A stretch of 64,000 nucleotides of DNA from Bryum argenteum (GCA_037043015.1 CM073322.1:5839601-5903600), one strand, 5' to 3'. Counted from the stretch's first letter, positions 36,557-48,815 are shown. Numbers and translations: made by a program. The notes: a model not told the origin generated them from the letters alone.

Positions 36557-36775
36557 TTAAGCACACTAAAGTGGGGCGTGGAGTGGTCGTTAGAGAAGTA
36601 AGCGGGGTTCCTCTCCAAACAAATGAGCCAGAGTATTGAGCCCCTAAAAATTGTCCAGAGCTTGGAGGCATTTGTCACTGTGAAAGGTAAAGCACAGGCA
36701 AACAAACATTGCTGCCATAAGAAGGAGTCTCAAGAGCCAGGAGGAGATATCCTTTCTTAGTTGTATAGCCAAGTA

Positions 36776-37117
36776 AGGCACCACAAGCCTTGGCTTGGTG
36801 GTTAGGGCTCATGGCCCCCAATGAGGAGGTCGTGGGTTCTGTTCCTCATGCCGGCATGGTGCTCACCACCATAATTCACCCAACTATGGTGAGGGGTTCT
36901 TGGACCTCGTTGTATGGGTACCTTAAAGCCCTTTGGGGGGGATACGATGTCGGGTATCTTTAAGGCACTAGTGGCTAGCTAGGAATTAGCATAGTGCTCA
37001 CTCGGGTTAGTAGTCCCGGCAATTGTCCTGTTGACGTCTGGCATACATCCAAGGATAGATCGAACAAACACTCTATTCAAGTCGGCCTCTTAATTGGTTG
37101 GAGTTTCTCTTCTTCTT
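36776..37117 (+). mobile_element. tRNA-derived SINE, copy B
   Basis: It has box A-like GGCTTGGTGGTTAGGGC and box B-like GTGGGTTCTGTTCC, with a (TCT)n-type tail. Perfect 10-bp target duplication TAGCCAAGTA at 36766-36775 and 37118-37127. Same family as copy A. Confidence 0.92.
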
Positions 37118-37127
37118 TAGCCAAGTA

Positions 37128-38146
37128 ATCAAGGGGCGTGATCAAACTTCAATCCAGCGGTTACACCTTCAAACAAAAGAGAAAAAGACAGATCCCTTCC
37201 ATGAAGGGTTTTTCAAACTATTTGCTACAACTGAAATTAAAAATTAATATTTTTTCTTAAACCAATAAAATTTATCCATATGTGGGGTAGGGCAAAATGA
37301 AAGCAAGGGACAGTACCACCAATCAAACAATCCTTCCGCCAATTAAGTCACAAACTAAAAGGCCAAAACAGCACTTGGAATGCGTGCACCTTTGTGGCAT
37401 GTGGCTGCCATGCATGTGTACTCTATTAATTGGTCCTTCACACTCTTTCTTTAGCATGCACAAAAAAGCAAAGGACATGTTTCTCATTTAAATATGAACA
37501 TTGATAGTTAGAAAAGTGTGTGCTATACCACCCTCAAATGGACTTCAAAAAGAAGAGTGTGCTATTGCTCCAAATCCGGAGACACGGACTGTTTACCTTC
37601 CTAGTAATCAATATGATTTTTTGCATGATTATTATGTTATTTACTCACATATTTATTAAGCAAGACAAGTATGAAGTTTGACCAAACACACCAACGTAAG
37701 CAATTTGCTTAGAGCACCACCACCCATGGCCCTAGAGACTTTTGGGTTCTGGGGTAAGGGCATGATATGGGTACCTCCAAAATAGTGTGATTTTTTTTAA
37801 ACTACTTTTTTGGTAAAAAAATTATACTAAAAATTTATTCTTACCAAATAGTATTATAGTTAATATGACTATAGTTGTATACATGGGGTTAAAAGAGGAA
37901 TTTTTGGCACATATGTAATGAATTACACATAGGTCACACATAATGAGACGCATCTTAGTGGTACTCATATCATGCCTTTGCCCTCTACTGTCTATTTAAC
38001 CCCTAAAGTCAACTAGCCTCAAAATTGTAAGAAAATTGCAAAACTCCCAAAGGCTGCTCTCTTTTGACGCAATGTGAAAGTTTTATCATTTTGACATTAT
38101 TTTTAGGTATGTAACCTTAGGATCTATTAATTGACTTGTATGTGTA
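37128..38146. other. Gene-free spacer with a single TTAA-element-like end
   Basis: No gene seen. At 37995-38010 TTTAACCCCTAAAGTCAAC resembles the left end of a TTAA-type element, but I found no matching right end. Confidence 0.45.
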
Positions 38147-38312
38147 CAGTGGTACCTGGATAAGATCAACCTTGTTGAGATCAACGTTTAATTAAGAACG
38201 CTATCCCTGTCCCTTTACAATGCAAAGAGGCATTGTTTCGTTATGGTCAACTCTTGGATAAGATCAACGTTTTTGACTGTCCAAAAACGATTATTTCATC
38301 CAAGCACCACTG
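38147..38312. mobile_element. 166-bp pogo/Tigger-like MITE
   Basis: Termini CAGTGGTACCTGGAT and, complemented, CAGTGGTGCTTGGAT, flanked by TA on both sides (38145-38146 and 38313-38314). CAGTGGT ends with a TA target are typical of pogo-group Tc1/mariner elements. Confidence 0.75.
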
Positions 38313-38361
38313 TATATTTATATGAAATCGTGAGATCATAATGTTCAAAGTTGGAGAAAAT

Positions 38362-38362
<1 letters not shown>

Positions 38363-38393
<31 letters not shown>
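38363..38393. repeat. Poly(T) run of 31
   Basis: An uninterrupted T homopolymer; it could be an old retroposon tail on the minus strand, but no body was recognised. Confidence 0.9.
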
Positions 38394-38394
<1 letters not shown>

Positions 38395-38661
38395 TTGTAA
38401 AAAGACTAATTACATGCTTGTTCCTTGGTGAGTTAGGAACATGTCTATGCAATTTTATTACCATCGTACGACCTATTAAACCTAAAGGGATGCTCGATTA
38501 TGCACAAATTTGACGTATGCTGAAATTGAAGTACAAAGCTTGGTCTTTGACAATAAAATTGGAATGGAATTATTGGATTGGAAATCTATACGGTGCGATC
38601 ATGCCTTGTCACAACTCTTGTGAAGTTTTACCCCATGCACAAAAATTGCTTGCACTAGTTA

Positions 38662-39050
38662 GGGCGCAGTCACATGTGAGACCCGACCCCGTAAAATGGA
38701 TCGGGTCTCAGAAAAGTAAGCCACTCACATGCTCCCCAACCCAACATTATAATCACGGGCTCCCGTATTATAATTCGGGCTTGCCAAGGGAAGGTGGCAA
38801 GCCCTTGAAATTAATATAGAACCCGTATTATAAAATTAGTGTGTTCTTTTGTCATATTCCCTGACAAAATGACAAAATGAGGCTAATTGTCAATGAATAT
38901 GAGAAAAGAGCACACTCAACTTGCTATTTCAATTAATCATGAATGAACATGGGAAGTGACCCGTAATGTTCACCCTGAAAAGTGACCCTTAAAAAAATAT
39001 GGGTAGCTACAGTGAAATTATGGGGTCGGGTCTCACATGTGAGTGCGCCC
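38662..39050. mobile_element. 389-bp PIF/Harbinger-like MITE
   Basis: About 33-bp inverted termini beginning GGGCGCAGTCACATGTGAGA (left) and GGGCGCACTCACATGTGAGA (right, complemented), with a 3-bp TTA duplication (38659-38661 and 39051-39053). GGGC starts and a TTA target fit Tourist-type MITEs. An internal hairpin surrounds CCCGTATTATAA. Confidence 0.85.
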
Positions 39051-39053
39051 TTA

Positions 39054-41089
39054 CATCAAAATTATAGATTGCAAAAACTTCAAAGATTCACCAAAAATTG
39101 AAATTTTACTCCTTTTCAAGTTTGTTTCTTGTACATGGGAATGAGCCCTATATTAAAATTACTAGAGCTCCACTTTGGGACCTGCTCCATATTAAACCAC
39201 TCTATAACTCTACTATAGACAACAGACAACTTCCCCAAATATTGCAAAATAGAATCACTTTACACAAAACCCACGCCGTGAGCTCATGTGAATAAAAAAA
39301 TTACAAAATCAAACACTGCATGGAAGTTGCTTGATTCCCATGAAAATTCACCTGCCTCATATAAATGGAAACTGGCTTTTATTAGGGCAATGAAGAAGGA
39401 GCTAGTTCAACCCTGCATCCACTCCATAGTGTACTATTATCGCAAACTATCAGTTTAAGATATATTACAGTTTTTCCCTCCTTATTGAGGAATATCACTA
39501 GGATATAGTCTATCACAGGCTGCAAAAAGAAAGGGAATCATCACATAGGCGCCTTTAAAACTGCAAACCCAATATTTTTATTTGCATTTATAGTGTGACA
39601 TGGCATCACGTTTAAGTCACAAGTGGAAAATATTAGAAAATATCATAGTGTAGAACCAAAGCACATTCTATCCTATAAACTTAGAATTGTTGCCTTATTT
39701 TAGGATTCTGCTACCCTGTAGATGCTCACGGCCCCTTCAGTATGATCGCTGCAGTAGTAGGCATATTGCCAAGAGTACATTCATCCACGACATGGATGAA
39801 AAGGATCTCCATTCGTGTACCATCGCTAGCAAATTTTCACTTGATTGTGACCGGTCATCCCTCTATTCATCCATTTTCCACAATATACTAATTCAAACAT
39901 CAATATTTCATCCATCCATCTCATCCCACTAAGAGTGATTCATCCATCCAGGTGACCCGCGAAGAGTGCTTCATCCATCCAAGTGGCCCGCCAAGTGCCG
40001 CCAAGACCGACTGAGACGGGGCATTCAAATGAAGCGGGGCGCATCCCATCCAAGACGTTGAAGGCGTGGGGGGGGGGTGGGGGATCCCAAGGCTGGAATC
40101 AGCACTGCAACTAGGTACTCTTTATGCGCCAGCGGAAGTCACGAATGGGCCATGCAGTGCGGCGCCTGTTTTGCGCGTGACCGCTTTGCCTGGGAGGAAG
40201 CGAGACTTGATCTGTGAAGGAAAATTCATCCAGGGGATGCTCGTGTCGAGCGAGCCTAGCCTTCTTTTGGAAATTCGAAAGGCTAACTTTCTCTTGCTTT
40301 CCTTTTGGTGCGCTTCAGGATTCACTACTGTACCAAACGAAGCTTCGGCGGATTGCATTCCTGGGAGAGACTCTTTCTGATTGCTTATTGATGTCACTTT
40401 TACGTGATAGTATTCTGTCAACTTGGGAGGCAAGCTTCGTAGGTAGCAGTCTGTGCGAAGTGGCAGTGACAGAGACGCTAGTTGTGTGCTATCGGCGATA
40501 GAACGTAAATCAATAACGTCTGGGAGGTTACAGTTGAAGAAATACAGGATCTTGAATAGCAGGTGGATTCGAACGACTTACCGAAAACGGACCATTCGTT
40601 TTTCTTGTGAACGTATTGTGGTCGAGGATGTGAATCAGAATGAACGGATCGTGAAGAGAGTGATGCTACTTCTTCACAGAGAACGACGTTAGAGAGCATT
40701 CTCGCTTTCTTGAGTTTAACATCACTTCAACGTTGTTCAGTTGCATCTGAGGAGGTTGCTGTTTGGAGATACAAGAATTCAGAAAACTTAGACTCGTACG
40801 TCCTTAGCGAAGTTACGATAGTCTAGTAATCGTCTTAGTGCGTCGCTCAAGCAATTTATGTCATACTTGGAAAGCAAGCAATGTAGGGATCGATGAGCGT
40901 TGAAGCGAGAGATGCTTGCTTCAAGTCTTGTTTCTGAGCTACATTCGGTGGAGCTTGTAGATTTTGAGGCGGTTGATGCACTTCGTGGTTGTTGCCGTCT
41001 TCAGTAGCAGTTGGAGCTTATGTTTTTCGACAACAGAGGAGATGATATTGTTATAGAGATGAGAGCGCTGGCTCGGTTAGTAAGTCACG
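39054..41089. other. Spacer and long 5' leader of the DUF688 gene
   Basis: 39.05-40.05 kb shows no gene; ATCCATCC-rich repeats lie near 39890-39990. From about 40.05 kb the base composition rises in GC and splice-like sites appear, which suits a promoter and spliced leader of the 41090 gene. Short frames here have no recognisable product. Confidence 0.4.
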
Positions 41090-43654
41090 ATGGGGGAGCA
41101 CCTCAATATCAAAATCTTTGGTGAAAAGCTGATCACGGAAGATACAGGGAATTCATTGAAACCTCCACAGTTGGCACAGGTAGTCGCTGATTCAAATGTT
41201 GAGGATACTGCGGATGCTCGGAGCTGCCTGCCCTGCATTGCTGTTGAGCGGCAGGCAGTTGTAGATGGGAACTTGGCAAGCGCTCAGAAGAGTGAAGATG
41301 TTGAGCCTAGCAGGCCGTTCGCGGACGATAGTTTTCGGTCGGAAGACAACGAGGCGCTTGCGCTGTGGGAGGAAAAAGAGAAGTCTCCAAAGGCGGTTTC
41401 GACTGAGTCCAGTCGGCTCAAGCCAGCCGGAGGTGCACAGTTGCCATGGCTAGGATCTGTAAGCAATGCCATGAAGAAGATGGAGATGCTATCTCATGCT
41501 TGGGCGCGAAGCTCAGCAGTTGATCCCAATCCTGCTTCCCTAGATGGCGCGACACAGTCACTGGAATATTTGAATAGAGGAAACGGTCGATCAACTTGGA
41601 AAGATCGCAAGATCGTTTCTACGACAGTGAGGTCCTCTGAGACGGCTCTGCATTTGTCGTCGAGAGTGAGTTATACTAGTGTTTCGGCCTACCGGAGGCC
41701 AGATGGAACCGAATTGCCGTTTTCAGGTCCTATTTCAGCGACTCCTGTAGATTATACCAGTGTTTCGGCCTACCGGCGGCCGAATGGAACCGAGTTGCCG
41801 TTCTCAGGTCCTATTTCAGCAACTCCTGTAGACTTCGAAAGTCCCAGTAAGCTCCGCCATTCCGTTAGTTGTCAGAACATGAGTGGTTCTTCAAGAGCAG
41901 TGGCTTTAAACAGGATTTTGCAGTCGAAAGATGAAATCAAACCCTCACTCCGGAGTGGCTCGAATCGAGAGGAGTTTGTTGATGCACCGCGAACCATTGC
42001 TGCTGCGGTTGAAAGAGCAGTTTCGCGGAGAATACAAGCGGAAGCTGTGTCTTCATCGAGGGAGAGGTATTCCGCATCTAGACGCTCACACTCCATGAAT
42101 GAGGCCATGCTCATTGATTGCGGGGTCGAACAAGCTCTGGAAGGAAACTCGAATATGCAAGAAACTCGTGAGCCAAAGACTAGCCTGAAATATTACGACA
42201 AGGTAGCGTCGAGAAGGAAGAAGAGTTCGTGCTGGAGTTCCTTCGATAACACGCATCTGGACCTTAGAGCTGATTCTCTTGCATCATCTGCGGCAAGTTT
42301 AATGGAAGACGAAGGAAGTGAATTACCCGTTAGGAAACCTGGCGCAGTCCCGTTCAAGTGGGAGAAGGAGCCTGGGAAGCCGAAGGAGACTGAATCACAT
42401 ACGACGTCAAGTCAGTTAAACAATGCCCTTTCGCTTCCTCCTCGTCTCACAGGTGGACATTGCTCTTCCGTTTCGAGCACGTCTTTTTCGCACAATCAAT
42501 GCTCCTCGCCATCGCCGAGCTCTTGTGGTTATGCGACGATAAGTGGTTCGCTTCGGGAGCACTACGCCCTTCCAAGCCCCAAGAACCCGTCTTCAGAAAG
42601 TCATAGGGTGTTGCTGCCGTGGTTTTCAACATCGTTCGGGAACAGCTCGTCTTCTTTACGGACGGCTTTTGCAGAAAGGTCCGAGCGGGGTTCATGCACG
42701 ACCCCTTCTGCAGAGCTGCCCATCCGAAAGTCAAATTCTGTTGGGGAGGTCAGGAATTTCCCTCAGAGTTATTCCCGTGGCAATGTGGGAGACGAAGGAA
42801 ATGCTCAGAAGCTTTGTGCCGGCGTCGCCAAGCAACCAGATCAGCAGAAGCCCGTACTTCCATCTGGCATTGTCAGGCCTTCGTCTCCGACGAGCATTTT
42901 ATGTGGTCCGGATGCTGGAAGGCGGTCATCATGTAGTGATCCGTCTGTTTCCTCTGAACATGAAGTTCCTCGGATTTCCGCTTCAGCATCATCAACGCTG
43001 TCTCAATCTGGCTTACCTGCTCTCATATCTCTTGACTCGAGTGAGTGCCACAGGATTGACAATAGCTCTGAACTTGTGCTCCCTGGCTCTAGTCTCAGTT
43101 CACCGATTCGTTCGACCTTTCGTAGCACCAGTGGCGCGTCAGGCTACAATCCAGATTTCGAGGACATGCACAAGTACTTAAACAACACGGAGTACCAAAG
43201 AGGAGCAGAACACAACGAGAGCTCATTTGTGAAATTCTGCAAGGTTGGGAGACGATGGATGAGGACGAAGTCACAAGCCAAGCTAGGAACAAATCCGAGT
43301 CCCGAGATTTGGACGCCGAGCATTGTGAGACAACAGGATACATATTCGGACTTCTCTGCTCGTCTGGGGGAAGGAAGCTCCCGTAGCCAAACAGAGAGCT
43401 ACTTTCCCCGTGTCGCCTCAGCACGTGCACAGGACTTGGGAAATGGGTCTACGAGTTGGGAAGCCACCGCTGCTTCGCTAGGACTATTGTCAACTGTTCA
43501 GAAGCCGAAGAATCGCCAAACAAGGGCACCATCTCGGACGGCATGGAAATCGGCCCGAATTCTGCAAACAAGAGCACGTTTGCGAGCTCAATTTATCGTA
43601 TGTACTTTTCACCTGTTGTTTAGGATTGCGTTTCATGTTAGAGTGCATATTTAA
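41090..43654 (+). CDS. DUF688-family protein, about 850 aa
   Basis: A single long frame from ATG 41090. Around residues 411-431 it has the family hallmark, a P-V-R-K-P-G-A-V-P-F-K-W-E-x-x-P-G-K-P-K motif (usual form VPFxWExxPGxP). The rest is Ser-rich and probably disordered, with basic patches. An 81-bp tandem duplication encodes a repeated YTSVSAYRRP block. Function unknown; members are plant-specific. The end is uncertain. After about 43450 the +2 frame reads SEAEESPNKGTISDG and, using the intron 43600-43740, continues HSCAQNSQDSLDKLHTSPWK to TAA at 43895. The long frame instead runs into intron-like sequence (GTATGTAC at 43600). The true C-terminus may therefore lie at 43897, with a frame change or an unrecognised intron. 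Confidence 0.82.
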   Translation: MGEHLNIKIFGEKLITEDTGNSLKPPQLAQVVADSNVEDTADARSCLPCIAVERQAVVDGNLASAQKSEDVEPSRPFADDSFRSEDNEALALWEEKEKSPKAVSTESSRLKPAGGAQLPWLGSVSNAMKKMEMLSHAWARSSAVDPNPASLDGATQSLEYLNRGNGRSTWKDRKIVSTTVRSSETALHLSSRVSYTSVSAYRRPDGTELPFSGPISATPVDYTSVSAYRRPNGTELPFSGPISATPVDFESPSKLRHSVSCQNMSGSSRAVALNRILQSKDEIKPSLRSGSNREEFVDAPRTIAAAVERAVSRRIQAEAVSSSRERYSASRRSHSMNEAMLIDCGVEQALEGNSNMQETREPKTSLKYYDKVASRRKKSSCWSSFDNTHLDLRADSLASSAASLMEDEGSELPVRKPGAVPFKWEKEPGKPKETESHTTSSQLNNALSLPPRLTGGHCSSVSSTSFSHNQCSSPSPSSCGYATISGSLREHYALPSPKNPSSESHRVLLPWFSTSFGNSSSSLRTAFAERSERGSCTTPSAELPIRKSNSVGEVRNFPQSYSRGNVGDEGNAQKLCAGVAKQPDQQKPVLPSGIVRPSSPTSILCGPDAGRRSSCSDPSVSSEHEVPRISASASSTLSQSGLPALISLDSSECHRIDNSSELVLPGSSLSSPIRSTFRSTSGASGYNPDFEDMHKYLNNTEYQRGAEHNESSFVKFCKVGRRWMRTKSQAKLGTNPSPEIWTPSIVRQQDTYSDFSARLGEGSSRSQTESYFPRVASARAQDLGNGSTSWEATAASLGLLSTVQKPKNRQTRAPSRTAWKSARILQTRARLRAQFIVCTFHLLFRIAFHVRVHI
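41672..41833 (+). repeat. 81-bp in-frame tandem duplication in the DUF688 gene
   Basis: Two copies of 27 codons (starting YTSVSAYRRP and ending ATPVD), differing at few bases such as GAT/AAT in the tenth-residue region. Confidence 0.95.
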
Positions 43655-43899
43655 CTAGGGCTGCCTCACTTGTTTAAGAATCTCAACATCTTCATGTTGA
43701 TGCTACCGGCACTCGATTAACACTCGTTCAATTGTTGTCAGATTCCTGTGCGCAGAACTCTCAAGACTCTCTTGACAAGTTGCACACTTCGCCATGGAAA
43801 CAAGAACGTGAAAGTAGTAGATCCAAAACTGGCGTACCAGTACCAAATACAGCACCGATCATACTAGCCGAAGCAATTTCCAGATTTGCAGTGTAAGAA

Positions 43900-45099
43900 C
43901 GATAGTACGATTTGCGCCACTATATATAGGAGTGGAACTGGAGAGAAATTCACTTGTTTATATTCATTCATTAATTCCTTCTTATTAAATTTTCAAAGTG
44001 GAAAGTTGAGAGATCACTGTGACACAGTACACAACTTCACTTTTGTTCAAAGTTCATGGACATAACTTATGGGCCAATTCATCTGTAAACGAGTTGCTAA
44101 CTCGTTGAACCTAGTAAATGAACAGATGAGTCATTGAAGGGGAGGCATTAAACCTGCACTTTCATGTGAGGTTGCCAACTCTTGTTTTATCTGAATAACA
44201 CTTTGCTCTGCTTTGAATTCAAGTATTGAAGGTCTATGCCTTGAAGGCTGGGATAGTCACTTAATGCATTGTATGGCAGCTGCTTTCCTCTTCAATTTCG
44301 ATAATTTGAGTGGGGTTCAGCAAGGATCTCGAGGAGTAATTGAGCACTTATCCTGCACGAATGGTCAACCAGATGACATCACTTTTTGCATGGGACAATC
44401 TTTCTTTGATCGGGTTATAAACTCGTCAGTCATAAACTCCTGCCACGGCCACACGGCCATAGCAGCCTGACTCACTGAAATTGGTTCTGACCGTTCTACA
44501 GTTAAGAAAACTTCTCTTTTGCTCAAAACATTGCAGGATTACGAACAGAGTTCAAAGGACAGGTTTCCAATCGATCAGGACGCTCGAAGTCAACGCAGTG
44601 CCAATCATGGCTCACTGAGCATTTGCTCAAAACGCAGAGCTACATTATAGCTTGATTGTAATGTGTCATTTTTGAGCACCATTGTGGAAACACCTATAAT
44701 CCAGCTTTAAAATTCATAATGAATATCAGGGAAGTCTGAACTTGATAACTCCACTTGAGCTAGTCGTCCACTCACTTTTCACATGCACAAAGAAATGCTT
44801 ACAGTTAACTCCATTACAAATCTCCTAAACTGAAATTCGCACCATTATTGATCGAGCAGTCCACCTTAAAACGAACACTGCTCTCCTCAATCTCCATGAG
44901 AGGAACGTTTCCAGCAACTAACTTCTACTGTACTGTACTGTCAACCCTGTTCTTGAATGAAAAACTAATCGCCACACCAGGCGAACACTCTTGGTGCAGA
45001 AGAAACTAGATTGGGGTAAGTGCTTGTATGTACACTGATTGATAAAAGTAGCTGACGGCCATCCCAACTCTCAAGCTCCAACGCTTTGCAATCGAAGCT
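43900..45099. other. 3' region of the DUF688 gene and spacer between convergent genes
   Basis: No gene recognised. The minus-strand gene at 45100 converges on the DUF688 gene, so both 3' UTRs probably lie here. Confidence 0.5.
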
Positions 45100-46303
45100 T
45101 CAGCCAACATGGGTGTAGACAGCAGAGATCCGTTCAATCTTAGCATGAAGATGACCTAAGTTGGCCTCTATTGGAGCCTGCCCACTGCCACTTTGCCCGT
45201 GAAGCTCAGGAAGTTCATACTGAGCATTCCAGTTGACGTTGATATCGAAGCCAGGGAAGATCGGCAGCTTGGTCTTCTGACGAACTTCAGGCATTCCAGG
45301 CAATCCCAAAGAAGATGTGACCCTCCACTTCCAGCCAGTCGATTTCCTGGCGTAGTCATACCCAACCCCACACTGCAAATTCCACAAGATAGGATCGACA
45401 ATGCTGTAAGTGTTAATCCACCACATAAGGAAGAGTACATAATCTGCTTTTTCCAGGCAGAGGTACACAATCACATTTTTCATGTCCTCACAGTGTATAT
45501 TATGAAGTGCCGTCTTAGGGCACCATTTTAGAAACACCTACAAATCCAGCTCCAGAATTTTATAGAAGAGTACAAATATCATGCTGAAATTTGAGCTACT
45601 ATTGAGCAGGTTACCTTGAGATTCAAGAATAGTGTTAATCAGTACCTGAAAATGCAAGAATCCACCAAATGGAATTTTCTTCGTAAGTAGCTGGATATCC
45701 TTTTGCTTTGGCTCACAGATTACTTTCCAGTAGCCTTCTCCAGAGTAAGGCTTGATCACGAACTTTGTCTGACAATCGTTAGGTTTACACCCCGAAAGGT
45801 GCATTCCATCGACCTGCACACCATCAAACTGTCGGCAATTTCAAACCCTGACTGTCCGCGAATACACATTTACTCGAATGAGAAATCAACCGTGTTGCCA
45901 CACGATTGAGGGACCGAATTGAAGAATGGATCTACAAACAAGATTCCGGCAAATAAGATGGATAGGGGTTTTGGATTTTACATACATCAAAATTGGCGCC
46001 AAGTTGGAGCCCTTCGACGCGCTGTCGGAATTTGACAGTGAACGTCTTCGGCATCAACTCGAAGGTATAAAACTGGCGAACCTTGTGCTGCACATCGTCG
46101 CACACAGCTCGAAAGCCACGGGCCCGAATTGGCGAGGAGTTTCGATGGCGCTGAGGGAGAGGGCGAGAAGAGGCCATGTCTCGATGACTACTGTTATTCT
46201 CGACCTTCAATCTAGAGCCTAAATTGTTACCGTAACCCCAATCACATCTTTCGAATCGCCACGGCGCCAATTCACCATAAGCCGAGAAGAGAATTTCGAT
46301 CAT
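45100..46303 (-). CDS. Conserved-looking 252-aa protein of unknown function
   Basis: Three exons on the minus strand: 46303-45986, 45813-45646 and 45372-45100, with GT-AG borders and all phase 0, giving 106+56+90 codons plus stop TGA. A second in-frame Met (MASSRPLPQRHR) could be the real start, followed by a basic, Ser-rich N-terminus that may be a plastid transit peptide. The rest is rich in beta-type alternation (FTVKFRQRVEGLQLGANFDV; FVIKPYSGEGYWKVI; FDINVNWNAQYELPEL). That could fit a beta-barrel or lipid-binding fold, but I do not recognise the family. No membrane helix. Confidence 0.7.
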
Positions 46304-46544
46304 GGAAACTGTGGAGCTTTACATCACTGCGGAATCTAATGAGAAAGTGTTGAGATCGTTGCTGCAAAGATGAAATGTGAGGGAATTAGTCATCGGAGCT
46401 TGTTAACCTAGAAATTCAGCAAGAAAATCGTGTGGGAAATCAATAACGTTCTATATGTTCATTCTGTGGAGATTGGGTGCAATGTAAAGGGGAGGCCCCA
46501 CCGGAGGCTCCGGACCTCGGAGAGAGGGACCCGAGAGGGTTGGA

Positions 46545-46665
46545 CCCGACCCGACACGAGGAGGGTTGGACCTGACCCGACCCGACCCGACCCGACCCGA
46601 CCCGACCCGACCCGACCCGAGGAGGTTTGGACCCGACCCGAAGAGGGTTGGACCCGACCCGACCG
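46545..46665. repeat. (CCCGA)n satellite
   Basis: About ten perfect pentamers followed by interrupted ones within GGTTGGACCCGACCCGA units. It lies about 240 bp upstream of the minus-strand gene start at 46303. Confidence 0.95.
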
Positions 46666-46699
46666 GGTAACATCCATCTTCCTCAAAATCACGGAGGCC

Positions 46700-48815
46700 A
46701 CTACAATAAATTTGATAATTTGTGTTGGATGCTCTAATTGTCAACCATAACACTAATTTTATTTTTTGAAGTTGATGTTTAATCTGTAAATGACAACTCT
46801 AACACTATATTAGTTCTATGGTAAAATTTGGCACTTCAACATTTTACAAGAGTACATTTAATCTTAGATGGAACCAAAATGTAGAAATTGAATAAAATAT
46901 TGAAATTAATTGTTGTGCATGTGCATATGGGAATTAAAGAAGAAGAGAATATTTGTGGAGGGCTAAATATAAAAATAGTCAAAATATGGAAGTAGTATAA
47001 ATGTACATGAATTTATAATTAACATATTATTAAAATATGAATATTATATTATAATAGTAATATTATATTAATATAAAAATTTAATTTGAATATTATATCA
47101 ATATGACATCTTATACTGATATTATATGCATCAATCAATTATGTAGCATTAAATCTACACCTAAATAATGAAAATTGGAGTTGGAAGGTAAGTTCAAGGA
47201 ACAAGATTAAATATCATCTAGCAATAACTATCAAACTTAGTGTACTTTGATTCATGATTGTATACTTTTTCATTGATTATTACATTGATTGGTTATTATG
47301 AAAAAAAATAAATTATTATGAAAGCAACCTTGAGTAGGTTTAGATAAAGAATGTCATATAAGGCGCATTTATTCAAGACAAATATTGATTCCGTGAGGGA
47401 AAAAATAATTTAGGACATTATTTTTGGAACACGTATAAGTTCAATGTCAAAGTTTGAAAGCAAATTGCACAGTAATCCACACATGATGATTCCACTTGGT
47501 CTAACTATCCTTCTACTATCCTATGCACAATTGCTTACAGTGTTAAGTTCACTACAAATTTCCCATTATGAAATGTTGGCGATTATTGACCATGTTACTT
47601 TATGTATCGGTTTTGAAATTTGACATTTGCATCATCTTACAAAAGGTTTATGTCATCTTTAGTCTAAGGTATCCCCTCGATGATTGTGGAGTACCAAAAA
47701 TTACCCAGTCAGATTGCTCACATTCTAAAACACCCCATTTTAGGAACGCCTGTAAGTCCATTTTAAGAATTCATACATTTCATTAAATGGTATAAAATTG
47801 ATTTCATCATTTTCATTTTGAAGTTTAAATGCTAACACAATAATCAAACTCAACTAGAAATATATTTGCCTTCATTACAGAAACACCCAAGTACCAATAT
47901 GTAGCCTAATAATTATTTTTCTACTCAAATAATAACCTTGAAGTTTTAAAATGTCCCAAATTTTTTAAAGGAGAAAATATTTTCAAAAAGAACTTGCATT
48001 GTAATGCATGGCATAACATCTTGGGTTGATCTAAGATTTCTACCTCAAGTACCAATTTTATAAGGGCAACCTCCAAAATTTACAATTCCAAGCTCATGGA
48101 TTTTCGTACTTTTGCATCTATACCTTTCAATATATGACAAAATTTGAGAATTTGGAATTTCCTGAAATTTTGGTATTGCCTGAAGAAAAAAACTTTAAAA
48201 ACTTGTAGTGGTACCTACTTACCATTCATTTCCCTCCTATACCAAATACAAAGTTCTAACATATTGCATGCTTTACCATATCATTGTTTTAGACTTTCTT
48301 CTAATAAAGATGAGTCACTAACCGCACTAGGGTCAATATACAAGATGAGTCTCTCAATTTTTGCATGTGGGTACTCAACTTAGTAATTCACATGGAAAAA
48401 GATAGAGCAAAGTGTTTGAGGTAACAATCATCAAGTCCTACCTTTGCACAAAGTAGACTATGTCTCTCAACAAATAACCAGAAAAAGTTTTGCACCAACT
48501 TTGAACATTATAATCTCACAAATGGTGCACATCCACCAAATTAAATTTTACATAGTCATTGCAATTGTAGCTAGATTTGAGATGCTATGGTTGAGAACTT
48601 GAGATACTACAAAAAAGGTAAATAATTTGACCATAATTTGAAATTCAAACTGAAAAAAAGTATTTTACCGTGTTGTAGAATGGCAAAGTAAATTTTTTGA
48701 GGGCCAAGAATACCATTTTTGAAAGGAGATTTGACATGAGGCTCTTCATATTCTTGATCCTAGGTGAGTAAGGAAGATATCCGTAAGTTTTTTACCCTCA
48801 TAGGACCTACGGAAC
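46700..48815. other. AT-rich gene-free spacer
   Basis: No gene seen. 46.9-47.2 kb is extremely AT-rich. 48040-48620 is another old relative of the F1 element (CCAATTTTATAAGGGCAACC; AAGTAGACTATGTCTCTCAA), without recognisable ends. Confidence 0.55.

Noticed and set aside
36640-36665. GCCCCTAAAAATTGTCCAG resembling an F1 terminus
   Set aside because: No matching right end and no 4-bp flank duplication; the match stops after 11 bases.
46430-46750. Arg-Pro-Asp-Thr repeat protein
   Set aside because: Produced solely by translating the CCCGA satellite.
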